Assembly: GCA_964619265.1 (NCBI GenBank)
Contig: CAZUCE010000022.1
Location: forward strand, 1-64,000
Source of the DNA: CAZUCE01 sp964619265
GTDB taxonomy: Bacteria; Planctomycetota; UBA1135; GCA-002686595
DNA: 64,000 nt
Reading direction: 5' to 3'
Shown here piece by piece: positions 42,739 to 50,656 of this stretch; the stretch's first letter is position 1; the number at the start of each line of letters is the position of its first letter. The translations under genes and the position numbers were made by a program. The notes beneath the pieces are model-generated. The model was given only the letters and a program-made list of their open reading frames with translations, was not told the DNA's origin and made no database searches.

Positions 42739-42903
42739 GGCGCGAAGCGTCCGGGAAAGCGGACGTCGGTTGGGAGCGGTGCCCCGAACGGGCACGAAAA
42801 GTCGGCAGGACTCCAAGTTCTATCGGCTGCGTCCCACCGCTCCCTGAGTGGTTCGCCGGGGGCCTAGGCCAGAGCTTGGCCTCAAAGGCTGCTCGGGGTG
42901 CCC

Positions 42904-42984
42904 TTCAAGCCCGCTGGAGGTGTCTTTCAAGCCCGCTGGAGGTGTCGTTCAAGCCCGCTGGAGGTGTCGTTCAAGCCCGCTGGG
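42904..42984. repeat. 22-bp tandem repeat, about 3.7 units
   Basis: The unit TTCAAGCCCGCTGGAGGTGTCK (K = T or G) starts at 42904, 42926, 42948 and, cut short, 42970. Units differ only in the last base. On the minus strand each unit contains CAGCGGGCTTGA, which is the last three codons plus stop (Q-R-A-stop) of the gene ending at 42971. The array is therefore a tandem copy of that gene's 3' tip plus ten bases. There is no spacer variation, so it is not a CRISPR array. Confidence 0.9.
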
Positions 42985-43366
42985 CGACGATCAGGACCCC
43001 TTCGGTGTAGCTGGTTCCGTAGCCGTAGCCAGCCCCGGCTGAAAACCAGGTTTCAAAGTGCTGGCGGAAATCGCGCTCGTAGCCGTAGGCGCCGGACACG
43101 AGCGGAGTGATCGTGTGGAGGGCGTAGCCGTCGGAAGCGAGCGCCGCGAGAGCCGCTTGGACGGCGCTCGCCAGCCCTTCGCCGTCGATGCGAGTATCGG
43201 TTGGGCCGACCTGACCCTTGGGCTCCGGCGCCGGGGGCTCCGGTGGGGTGCCCCTCAGGCCAGGGACATCCCTCGGAGGCTCGGCCGGGGCCTGGTCGGC
43301 CCAGGAATTCGCGCGCCCCTCTGGACGTCGCGGGGCGGGGACGAAGACGGTTCGGAAGAGGTCCAA
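42971..43366 (-). CDS. Small protein with DUF4177-like C-terminal part
   Basis: A 131-residue protein from a TTG at 43366; no ATG or GTG is available in frame nearby, so the start is uncertain. Residues 1-60 are Pro-rich and probably unstructured (PRRPEGRANS, GTPPEPPAPEPKGQ). Residues ~62-131 have a compact alpha-beta pattern, LASAVQAALAALASDGYALH followed by TITPLVSGAYGYERDF and TSYTEGVLIVAQRA, reminiscent of DUF4177-type domains where a helix with GWE/GYE is followed by a strand and a terminal beta strand. Gly-Tyr richness near 110 is unusual. The stop codon lies inside a 22-bp tandem array. Confidence 0.55.
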   Translation of the reverse strand: MDLFRTVFVPAPRRPEGRANSWADQAPAEPPRDVPGLRGTPPEPPAPEPKGQVGPTDTRIDGEGLASAVQAALAALASDGYALHTITPLVSGAYGYERDFRQHFETWFSAGAGYGYGTSYTEGVLIVAQRA

Positions 43367-43456
43367 GGTGGCTCCGGATGAGGTGCTGGAGATGGGAATC
43401 GAAGGTCGGCTGGACGGCCCGGGAGGGAGGGCTGGCAGGCAGCCCGCGGCGACGAA

Positions 43457-43500
43457 CCCGAAACCTAGCCGCCAGGAAAGGTTCGCCGCTAGGTTTCGGG
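43457..43500. promoter_or_regulatory. 13-bp inverted repeat upstream of secreted hydrolase gene
   Basis: CCCGAAACCTAGC (43457-43469) and its exact reverse complement GCTAGGTTTCGGG (43488-43500) separated by 18 bases, 42 bp before the ATG at 43543 and beyond the 5' end of the minus-strand gene. It could be an operator or a hairpin in the leader; there is no T tract. Confidence 0.5.
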
Positions 43501-43542
43501 CGGCGCAGCGCTCCCCTGCTTGACCGTAACCCTGTCCTCACC

Positions 43543-44913
43543 ATGTTTGCAGCTCCCCGCTTCCCGATTGCAGGCCTGACCCGTTCTCCGGTGGCTCGCG
43601 CCTGGCTGATCCCCGCGCTCCTGTCGGCGTTCTCTGGAGGTCGGCCTCTGTTCGCAAGCCCTGCGTTCGTCCCGCAGGAAGCGAATCAACTCATGCTGCA
43701 GATCCAGTACGACAGTACCAAGGCCGCCTCCCACCCGGACTACGAGGAGACGCTGGCCAATCTGCTGTACCCACCGAACAAGGGGCCTGTGACCGCAGGC
43801 TACCCCGTTGAGCCGCTGCCGGTCCTGATCATGGTGCGCGGTGGAAACCAAAACTCGGTGGGGGTGGGCGATCTGGTCTACGACGACCAAACCACGTCCG
43901 CGGCTCCCTTCGGGTTTCTCGGTGTGCGCACGAACATGCCGGTGGTGGAGAACGGCGAGGACTACAAGGTGGCCGCGGACGCCATCGCGCGTTTGATCCA
44001 ACACATTCGCTGGCGCGCAGATGAGCTGAACGCCGACCCCGATCGAATCCTGTTGGTCGGACGCTCCTTCGGATGCGTCGTCTCCTACGCGGTTGCCTAC
44101 AAACAGGACTATGGCGATCCGGCCGGCGGCCCCGAGCTCTCCCAGTCGAGCCGGCCGAATTACCTGGTCGCACGCTTCGGTCCCAGCCATTTGCCCTGTT
44201 TTGGGCAGGACATCAGCTCTTGGGCACCGACCATGGGCTTGTTCTTCTTCCCGGGCAAGGCCTTCGAGGATGCCACCTATGCCGAGCGACTTTCGGAGTC
44301 GCCCACGTGGTGGCTTCGAAATCCCGAGCTCTTCGATCGCGACCGAACGCCGATCACCTGCGTGGTGTTCCAACAGGCCTATACGGATGACTGCGCCACC
44401 AACAACGACGTGCACTCCGGGTTGTTCGGCGACCTGACGCTAGCGGCGTTGCGCGAGGTCGCGGACCAAACCGGGGACCGCGAGCTGGCGACCAAAGCTG
44501 CGGCCATCGATCTCGACGAATTTCCGAATCCATCTCCAGCGGTGACGGTGTGGGCCGTGGAGCGCATGGCCGAGGACGGCGGCGGGATCCATCTGTCGCC
44601 GCCGGTGGGGGCCATCGATCCGGTGCTGGGCGGTAGCATCAGTCTGTTCGCGTTTGGAGCCACTCCTGGTGCGGCGGTGACTCTCGAGCGCTCCAAAGTT
44701 GCGGGCAGCGCCCCGCTTGCGGGTTGCCCTTTGGTCAGCACCGGCTTGGCCACCCCGCAAGTGGTCGCCACGGTGGTGGCCGATTCCCTGGGCCGCGCGC
44801 AGTTCATCGTTCCGGTCGCGGGCGCCGAGTTCGGCAGTGTCGATCGATTCCAAGCCGTGGACGCGGTCCACTGCGAAATCAGTCAGGTGGCGGTCCACCG
44901 TTACGGCGGATGA
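43543..44913 (+). CDS. Secreted alpha/beta-hydrolase-like protein
   Basis: A 456-residue protein starting at the ATG at 43543, which gives an N-terminal signal peptide (LIPALLSAFSGGRPLFASPA; cleavage near AFA/SPA). A hydrolase-type nucleophile elbow is present as LLVGRSFGCVVSYAVAY (G-R-S-F-G, about residue 168-172), preceded by a strand-helix region (VLIMVRGGNQNSVG, RIQHIRWRADELNADPDRI). A candidate acid is in the DLTLAALREVADQTGD region and a late His in DVHSGLFG. The C-terminal ~110 residues look like a beta-sandwich (PPVGAIDPVLGGSISLFAF, GAAVTLERSKVAGS), typical of surface-attached planctomycete proteins. It is translationally coupled (ATGA) to the following FG-GAP protein. Confidence 0.72.
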   Translation: MFAAPRFPIAGLTRSPVARAWLIPALLSAFSGGRPLFASPAFVPQEANQLMLQIQYDSTKAASHPDYEETLANLLYPPNKGPVTAGYPVEPLPVLIMVRGGNQNSVGVGDLVYDDQTTSAAPFGFLGVRTNMPVVENGEDYKVAADAIARLIQHIRWRADELNADPDRILLVGRSFGCVVSYAVAYKQDYGDPAGGPELSQSSRPNYLVARFGPSHLPCFGQDISSWAPTMGLFFFPGKAFEDATYAERLSESPTWWLRNPELFDRDRTPITCVVFQQAYTDDCATNNDVHSGLFGDLTLAALREVADQTGDRELATKAAAIDLDEFPNPSPAVTVWAVERMAEDGGGIHLSPPVGAIDPVLGGSISLFAFGATPGAAVTLERSKVAGSAPLAGCPLVSTGLATPQVVATVVADSLGRAQFIVPVAGAEFGSVDRFQAVDAVHCEISQVAVHRYGG

Positions 44914-47900
44914 AGCACATCCTTCTGCTTGTCTCGCGCTCGCTGCTGGTGGGCTGCGTCGCTTCAAGTTCGCTCGCCTCGCGAGCGGAGGCTCAGCAAC
45001 CCGAGCTCCGCCATCAGCTCTACCGCTTCGTGGGCCAAGAACCTCAAGAGGCGTTCGGGCGATCCGCGGTGGCGTTGGGGGACCTGGACGGCGACGGTCG
45101 CGGCGACTTCGCCGTGGCGGCTCCTCGCAGTTACGTGGGTGGACGCGGGTCGGTCAGCGTGTGGAGCGGAGCGAACGGCCAGACGCTCTACCGTTTGGAA
45201 GCGAATCCCTCGGCCGATGGCCTGTCGGATCGCTTTGGGATGGCCCTTGCGAACCTAGGGGACCTCGATGGCGACGGCGCCGATGATCTGGTGATCGGGG
45301 CTCCCTGGGACGACGATGGCGGTAGTCAAACCGGGTCGTGTTTCGTCTTTTCAGGGAGAACCGGAAGTCCGCTCGCGGATCTCAACGGCACGGTCCTGCT
45401 CGGTGAGTTTGGAAGCGACCTGGAGCCGCTTGGCGACATCAACGCCGACGGTTTGCCTGACCTTGCGGTTGGAGCCTCGCGAGCGGGTGAAGTGCGCGTG
45501 ATTTCGGGCGAGTGGATTCTCACCACCGGTCAGGGTGCGCTCCCGCAGTCGGCCCCGTTCCTGTGGTCGACCACGCTGGCCCCCGATGGGGGAACGACGT
45601 TGGCCGCAACCGCGGACCTAGATGGCGATGGCGTTCGCGATTTGGCTGTCGGGCAACCCCGCGATGGGGGCGATCCGGATCACCCCACCGGGCGAGTGGT
45701 GCTGCTGAGCGGCGCGACAGGCGGCGTGCTGGGGAGCTTTGAGGGAACCGAGGATGAGGAATTCGGGTTCGCGCTCCAAAATTGCGGCGACGTGACCGGC
45801 GATGGGGTGACCGATCTGGCCGTGGGAGTTCCTGGGGCCGGGCTCGTCACGGATCCGGCGCCGGGCAGCTTGCGGGTGTTCGATGGAGCCTCGGTCGCCT
45901 CGTTTGCCCAAGGGGCGGCTCCTGCGCCCCTTGAGATCTGGCGCGCGGACGGGGAACCGGGCATCGAGCGATTCGGTTTTGCGATTGCCGCGGGCGACTG
46001 GAACGGCGATGGAGTGGCGGATGTGGCCGCGACGGCCGTCGGCGGACCAGACGGCGGATTCTTGCGAGGATTCAACGGGTCGACCGGGCAACTGTGGATG
46101 GAGCTGGGCGGCGAGGTGGAAAGTGCTCGGCCCGGCCTGTCGCTGGCTTCAGGGGGAGACATCAATGGCGACGGGCGCGATGACTTGCTGCTTGGCGCTC
46201 CGCGCGCTGGCTCGGCCGGGGAAGGCGCCCTGCGGGCTTTTTCCGGCGTGGGGCTGAGTTTGACCGCTAGCGGTCACGAGATTTCGGTCGACACCGGCGG
46301 CAGCGTGGAACTGAATTTGTTCGGCGGTCCGCCGGCCGCCCACTTGGTTCATCTGATTCTCGGCTCCGCCAGCGGCACCAGTCCGGGCATCCCGACTCCG
46401 ATTGGGGTCCTGCCGCTGAACTTTGACGCCTACACCACCTACACGATCTCGCCAAAACCCGAACTGCAGGGTTTCGTGGGAGCCTTCGATGCAGCGGGGG
46501 ACTCGTCGGCGACCCTGTCTCTCCCTGGGCCGCTGGGACCGGGCCTGATTGGACTCGAGCTGCACTATGCCTGGGTGGCGCTCGACTTCACCCAGGCCAG
46601 CGATCCGCCGTCCGCGCTATCGGTCGCAATCCCGATTCGGTTCATCTCGGATGATTGCTCGGTCCTGAGCGGAGCGCCCGATTGCAACGGCAATGGAAAG
46701 TCCGACCTGTGCGATATCGCAGACGGAACCAGCGCGGATTGCAATGGAAACGGGATCCCCGACGAATGCGATTTGGCGAGCGGCACGAGTCTAGATCTCG
46801 ACCACGACTTCCTTCCCGACGAGTGCCAGCGGGATCGGTTTGTGAATGTGGCAGCTGCCCCCGGTGGTGACGGCTCCAGCTGGGGGAACGCCTGGAACAA
46901 CCTGAGCGTGGCGATCGGCGCCAGCGAGCCCTACGACCGCCTATGGATCGCCCAAGGGACCTATCGCTTGACCTCGACGAACGACAGCTTCGTCTTGCCG
47001 CCACGCCGGGCTTTCTATGGGGGCTTTGCCGGATTTGAAACGGAGCTGTCCCAGCGGGACCCCGAGGCGTTCCCGACGATTCTGACCGGCGACGTGAATG
47101 CCGACGACGGCCCAGGTTTCCTCGGAGCGACCGAGAATTCTTGGACAGTCCTGGCTGTTCCCTTCTCGAGCGATCGCAGCTCGTTGGCCGATGGCCTGAC
47201 CCTACGAGGCGGCTATGCGGACGAGTTGGGGAGCTGCCTGTTCTGGGGCGTGTATTCGATCGGTTGTACCGGGGGAGGCGTCAACTGCCTCGGCTCGCCG
47301 ACTTTCAGGCAGTGCATTTTTGAAGACAACTTCGGAGGCCTACAGGGGGGCGGTTTGTTTACGGCCGGTGCCCCGAGTTTCGAGCGATGCATGTTCCGCC
47401 GCAACGAAGCCTTGGCCGGTGGGGCCGTCTTCACCGAGATCGGCGGAGCCCCCGTTTTCGTGAGCTGTAGCTTTGTACAGAACGCCGCCGGGGAAGGCGG
47501 AGCGATAGCCAGCCTCGGCGCGAGTTCGGATGGGCCGCGCGGGACGAATTGTCTGTTCAGCGGGAATTCGGCCGTGACCGCAGGCGGTGCCTTGTGGGCT
47601 CTCGACGTTTCGCCCAGTTTTACCCAGTGCACGTTCCATGGGAATACGACCCAGGGTCAGGGAGCCGCGACCTACGGACTTGGCACGGCAAACCTGGGCC
47701 TGTTCAACTCCATCTTGTGGGGGAACTCCGCACTGGGTGCCTTTGGAGAGGCCGCTCAGATCGCTGGGGTTCCGCCTTCGATGACGCGCTGCCTGGTGGA
47801 GGGTTGGACCGGGACTTTGCCGGGCGCGGCGACCGGTGGCGGCGACCCGGATTTTTTGGATCCGCTGGGCGCGGACCTGCTGGCCGGAACCGGTGATGAG

Positions 47901-48122
47901 GATCTCCGCCTCGGCCCGGCCTCGGCGGGCGTCGACAATGGAATCAACGCAGGAAGCGGCATGGACGAGCTGGACCTCGATCGAGATGGGCTCGTTCTTG
48001 AACCTGTGCCCTTCGATTTGGACGGCAATCCGCGCAATCAGGACGACCCAGCAATTCCCGACGCCGGCGTGGGCGCGGGTTCCATCGTGGATCGAGGAGC
48101 CTACGAGCGTCCAGGACCGTGA
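44910..48122 (+). CDS. Secreted FG-GAP / calcium-repeat / beta-helix protein
   Basis: A 1070-residue exported protein; the ATG at 44910 overlaps the upstream stop by 4 bp, and a signal peptide is visible (ILLLVSRSLLVGCVASSSLA; then SRAEA-QQPE). Residues ~50-440 contain at least seven FG-GAP (integrin alpha-type, beta-propeller) units of the form ALGDLDGDGRGDFAVAAP, NLGDLDGDGADDLVIGAPW, NCGDVTGDGVTDLAVGVPG. Residues ~590-640 hold three Asp/Asn-rich calcium-binding units (DCNGNGKSDLCD, DCNGNGIPDECD, DLDHDFLPDECQ), common in planctomycetes. The C-terminal ~420 residues form a parallel beta-helix (GGVNCLGSPTFRQCIFEDN, GGLFTAGAPSFERCMFRRN, GGAVFTEIGGAPVFVSCSF). Likely a surface or matrix adhesion protein; no enzyme motif is seen. 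Confidence 0.88.
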   Translation: MKHILLLVSRSLLVGCVASSSLASRAEAQQPELRHQLYRFVGQEPQEAFGRSAVALGDLDGDGRGDFAVAAPRSYVGGRGSVSVWSGANGQTLYRLEANPSADGLSDRFGMALANLGDLDGDGADDLVIGAPWDDDGGSQTGSCFVFSGRTGSPLADLNGTVLLGEFGSDLEPLGDINADGLPDLAVGASRAGEVRVISGEWILTTGQGALPQSAPFLWSTTLAPDGGTTLAATADLDGDGVRDLAVGQPRDGGDPDHPTGRVVLLSGATGGVLGSFEGTEDEEFGFALQNCGDVTGDGVTDLAVGVPGAGLVTDPAPGSLRVFDGASVASFAQGAAPAPLEIWRADGEPGIERFGFAIAAGDWNGDGVADVAATAVGGPDGGFLRGFNGSTGQLWMELGGEVESARPGLSLASGGDINGDGRDDLLLGAPRAGSAGEGALRAFSGVGLSLTASGHEISVDTGGSVELNLFGGPPAAHLVHLILGSASGTSPGIPTPIGVLPLNFDAYTTYTISPKPELQGFVGAFDAAGDSSATLSLPGPLGPGLIGLELHYAWVALDFTQASDPPSALSVAIPIRFISDDCSVLSGAPDCNGNGKSDLCDIADGTSADCNGNGIPDECDLASGTSLDLDHDFLPDECQRDRFVNVAAAPGGDGSSWGNAWNNLSVAIGASEPYDRLWIAQGTYRLTSTNDSFVLPPRRAFYGGFAGFETELSQRDPEAFPTILTGDVNADDGPGFLGATENSWTVLAVPFSSDRSSLADGLTLRGGYADELGSCLFWGVYSIGCTGGGVNCLGSPTFRQCIFEDNFGGLQGGGLFTAGAPSFERCMFRRNEALAGGAVFTEIGGAPVFVSCSFVQNAAGEGGAIASLGASSDGPRGTNCLFSGNSAVTAGGALWALDVSPSFTQCTFHGNTTQGQGAATYGLGTANLGLFNSILWGNSALGAFGEAAQIAGVPPSMTRCLVEGWTGTLPGAATGGGDPDFLDPLGADLLAGTGDEDLRLGPASAGVDNGINAGSGMDELDLDRDGLVLEPVPFDLDGNPRNQDDPAIPDAGVGAGSIVDRGAYERPGP

Positions 48123-48248
48123 ATCGACTGGCTGCCAGGATCGCGACAGGGCGGGAGACCAGGCCAAGTGCCCCGTCGTGCGAACCAATGGACCGTGGAG
48201 TTTGACCGCCTTTGCGAGCCGGCGAGCGGGGCTTCTCGAAGGGGGAAG

Positions 48249-49583
48249 CTAGCGGGCGCTTTCGGTGATCTCGATCATGCGCTCCAGCGAAAGGCGGGCT
48301 TGTGCGATCAGCTCACCGCGCTCGGATTCGTCTAGGCGATCGCGGCTCATGCTTTGCTCGTCGACCGCATCACCGGACAAAACTCGGTTGATGTCGGGCG
48401 CCTCGCCCTTGCGCAGCAGGTCGAGCATGCCCACCAGATGGGGGGGGTCGTTGCGGCTCATGGTGGCACAACCGCATCCGCCGACGCCGAGTCCCTGCTC
48501 AGGAATCTCAGCCAAATGACGGATTTCGACGCCACGTCGCTCGGCTTGCTCGCGCGCGTTGCGCACGAAATGTCCTTCGGTTCCGATGACGAGTTTGGAA
48601 CCCCTGGGAGCTTCCATGACGGCCTTCCAAAGATAGGCGGTACTCCCCGACCCGTCGGCAGCTCGAACCGCGTCGATTGGGCTCTCGGGGTGAACGAGCA
48701 CCCGGTAGTCGCGCTCGCGCCACCACTCGACCTGTTCGGCAGAGAAGATGGTGTGCACACCGCAGGCCGATCCCCACAGGATCATCTCAGCCCGGTCGAG
48801 TTCCGTTTGCATCGACTCTAGATCGATTGCACCGCGACTGGGATCGGGCAGCGTGACGAGCTTGTCGAGCTGCATGCCGAGCTTGTCGGCAGTGTTTCGG
48901 CCTAGGTGCTGGTCGGGGACGAACACAATCTTCTTCCCCTGCTGGCGCGCCCAGTCGACGACGAGGTGCGCATTCGAGCTGGTGCAAACAGCACCACCGG
49001 TGCGGCCAGCGATCGACTTGATGCGGCCCGAAGTGTTCATGTAGGCGACGACGAGAACATCGTCCCCGTAGCGGTCGATCAGTTGATCGGTCACCGGAGC
49101 GACCATCCAATCCTTGGCCAGCATCTCCATCGTGCAGCCGGCCTTCGGATTGGTGATCCAGACGTTTTGATCGTCGTTGGCCAGAATCGCAATGGTCTCG
49201 GCCATGAAGTGGACCGCCGACTCGACGATGACCTTCTTCTCGGGCCGGTTGCGAGCCGCCAGGGCGAGGGCGTAGGAGTCGGCCACTTCGCCGCCGAAGG
49301 ACTCGACCAGCTTTACGATCTCGCCGCCCATGTAGTAGTGGGCCAGCATCAGCAGCGAATCCCCGAAATGGTCGAGGGCCGGATGCATGTAGCCCTCCAT
49401 CCACTTCAAAACGGTCTCGGCTCTGCGATCGGGGAGAGCGAGGAATTCTTCGGCGTAGGGCTGGAACTCCGGCTGGTACCAATCGAGTGGCAGGGCCGTC
49501 TGGCAGATGTTGAGGTCGGGTTCGAGCTGAATGCCGCTCGGCGTGCCGCCGGCGTCGTGGGGGGAAGTCTGGGTGGTCGCCAT
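48249..49583 (-). CDS. nadA: Quinolinate synthase
   Basis: Condenses iminoaspartate with dihydroxyacetone phosphate to quinolinate in de novo NAD synthesis, using a [4Fe-4S] cluster. 444 residues from the ATG at 49583, longer than the ~350 of E. coli NadA. Family motifs: LAHYYMGGEIVKLVE (AHYYxxxEI), DSYALALAA, VVAYMNTSGRIKS followed by AVCTSSNA (first cluster Cys, C200), FVPDQHLGRNTADK, ILWGSACGVHTIF (C274), VHPESPIDAV, GTEGHFV, and GGCGCATMSRND (C370/C372). The extra length is an N-terminal ~35 residues and an insert before residue 130. The partner nadB is not in the window; the HAD gene is divergent. Confidence 0.92.
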   Translation of the reverse strand: MATTQTSPHDAGGTPSGIQLEPDLNICQTALPLDWYQPEFQPYAEEFLALPDRRAETVLKWMEGYMHPALDHFGDSLLMLAHYYMGGEIVKLVESFGGEVADSYALALAARNRPEKKVIVESAVHFMAETIAILANDDQNVWITNPKAGCTMEMLAKDWMVAPVTDQLIDRYGDDVLVVAYMNTSGRIKSIAGRTGGAVCTSSNAHLVVDWARQQGKKIVFVPDQHLGRNTADKLGMQLDKLVTLPDPSRGAIDLESMQTELDRAEMILWGSACGVHTIFSAEQVEWWRERDYRVLVHPESPIDAVRAADGSGSTAYLWKAVMEAPRGSKLVIGTEGHFVRNAREQAERRGVEIRHLAEIPEQGLGVGGCGCATMSRNDPPHLVGMLDLLRKGEAPDINRVLSGDAVDEQSMSRDRLDESERGELIAQARLSLERMIEITESAR

Positions 49584-49763
49584 GCCGGATCTTAGGCCGC
49601 CCGGGGCCAATTTCGTTCACGGGGCGGGGCAGGTTCATTGGCTGGGCCGGGCGGATTCACTCGCTGGGATGGACAGGGGGGGCGCTCTGCCGGACTTTCT
49701 GCGGCCGCAAGCCGAGCTTCTGTGGAAGCCGGCCGGCTCTCCAGGCCGCTAGACTGCGCGGAC

Positions 49764-50633
49764 ATGAAAGTCCTCTCCGATTTCGATGGCGTCTGGACCG
49801 ACCCTTGCGCCGAAGGCGCTGCGGTGCGCCAGGAACTGGTGGAGCAGGCCGGGCGCGCCGCCGGGATCGAACTCGAGGAGGCGCAGCGAGACTTCGAGGA
49901 GTTCGAGCGCGCGGTACTCGCGAAACCGAGGGACTACGGCTGGATCTCGGCCGGCCGCCTGACCGCCTTCGCCGACGAGGATCCGTTCTGCCTCCCGAGC
50001 GGCCTGGCGGGATGGGTGGAATCCGCTCCTGGCCAGCGCGAGCGGGCCTATCGCCAGGCGATTTTGGGAGCCGGGCATGCCAGCCTTTCGAGTTTTGCTG
50101 ACCACTGCTTCCACGCGGCGACCGCGCGCCTGCGCGCCGAGCATCCCCCGGCCATGCTGCCCGAGAGCCGTGCTCACTTCGATCAGCTGATCGAGGCCGG
50201 GGCGGAGGTGGTGGTGGTTTCCAACAGCAGCGAGGAAAAAGTCGTGGGCTGGTTCCGTTCGATTGGCGTCGATGCGGGGGTCGAGCAGGGAAGGGCCCTG
50301 CGGGTGGTGGGCTCTGCGCGCAAGTTTGAGCTGGGAGCCAGTGGAGAGGCGCTTTCTGTGGCCGGCCGTGAAGTTCAAGTCGACCGGCCGCTCTACCGAG
50401 CTGTGCTCGAGACGGAGGGGCCCGACGTGGTCCTTGGCGATGTTTTTTCTCTAGACCTGGCGCTACCGCACTTCTTGCGCCTGAAGAAGGCTCCTGGAGC
50501 TCCCAGGCACACCGTTCTGCGTCGCAACGCCTACTCGCCCGATTGGGTCACAGAGAAGTTCGCGGACGGGGCGATCGATCACGTGGTCGACTCGGTGGGT
50601 GAGCTCGCAGTGCTCATCCAAAAACTCGACTGA
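49764..50633 (+). CDS. HAD-superfamily hydrolase-like protein
   Basis: A 289-residue protein starting at ATG 49764. The HAD pattern is present: motif I VLSDFDGVWTDP (nucleophile D6, D8), motif II VVVVSNSSEEKVVGW (Ser/Asn), a Lys candidate in GSARKFELGASG, and motif IV DVVLGDVFSLDLALPHF (acidic D-V-F-S-L-D). A helical cap lies between motifs I and II (residues ~20-130). Substrate unknown; a phosphatase for a small metabolite is the family expectation. Transcribed divergently from nadA across 180 bp; the OPA transporter starts 23 bp downstream, so the two may share a transcript. Confidence 0.78.
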   Translation: MKVLSDFDGVWTDPCAEGAAVRQELVEQAGRAAGIELEEAQRDFEEFERAVLAKPRDYGWISAGRLTAFADEDPFCLPSGLAGWVESAPGQRERAYRQAILGAGHASLSSFADHCFHAATARLRAEHPPAMLPESRAHFDQLIEAGAEVVVVSNSSEEKVVGWFRSIGVDAGVEQGRALRVVGSARKFELGASGEALSVAGREVQVDRPLYRAVLETEGPDVVLGDVFSLDLALPHFLRLKKAPGAPRHTVLRRNAYSPDWVTEKFADGAIDHVVDSVGELAVLIQKLD

Positions 50634-50656
50634 TTCCCCCCTTCCGGTTCGCCCTT

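Noticed and set aside
42904..42984. CRISPR array
   Set aside because: Units are directly contiguous with no spacers, and the unit is part of a coding 3' end. No cas genes nearby.
43053..43544. A 163-codon minus-strand frame overlapping the DUF4177-like gene
   Set aside because: Its translation is Arg/Pro-rich with no fold-like pattern; the frame ending at 42971 has a much more protein-like C-terminal part.
44691..45286. Plus-strand frames overlapping the hydrolase/FG-GAP junction
   Set aside because: Alternative frames of two well-supported genes; Arg/Ser-rich translations.
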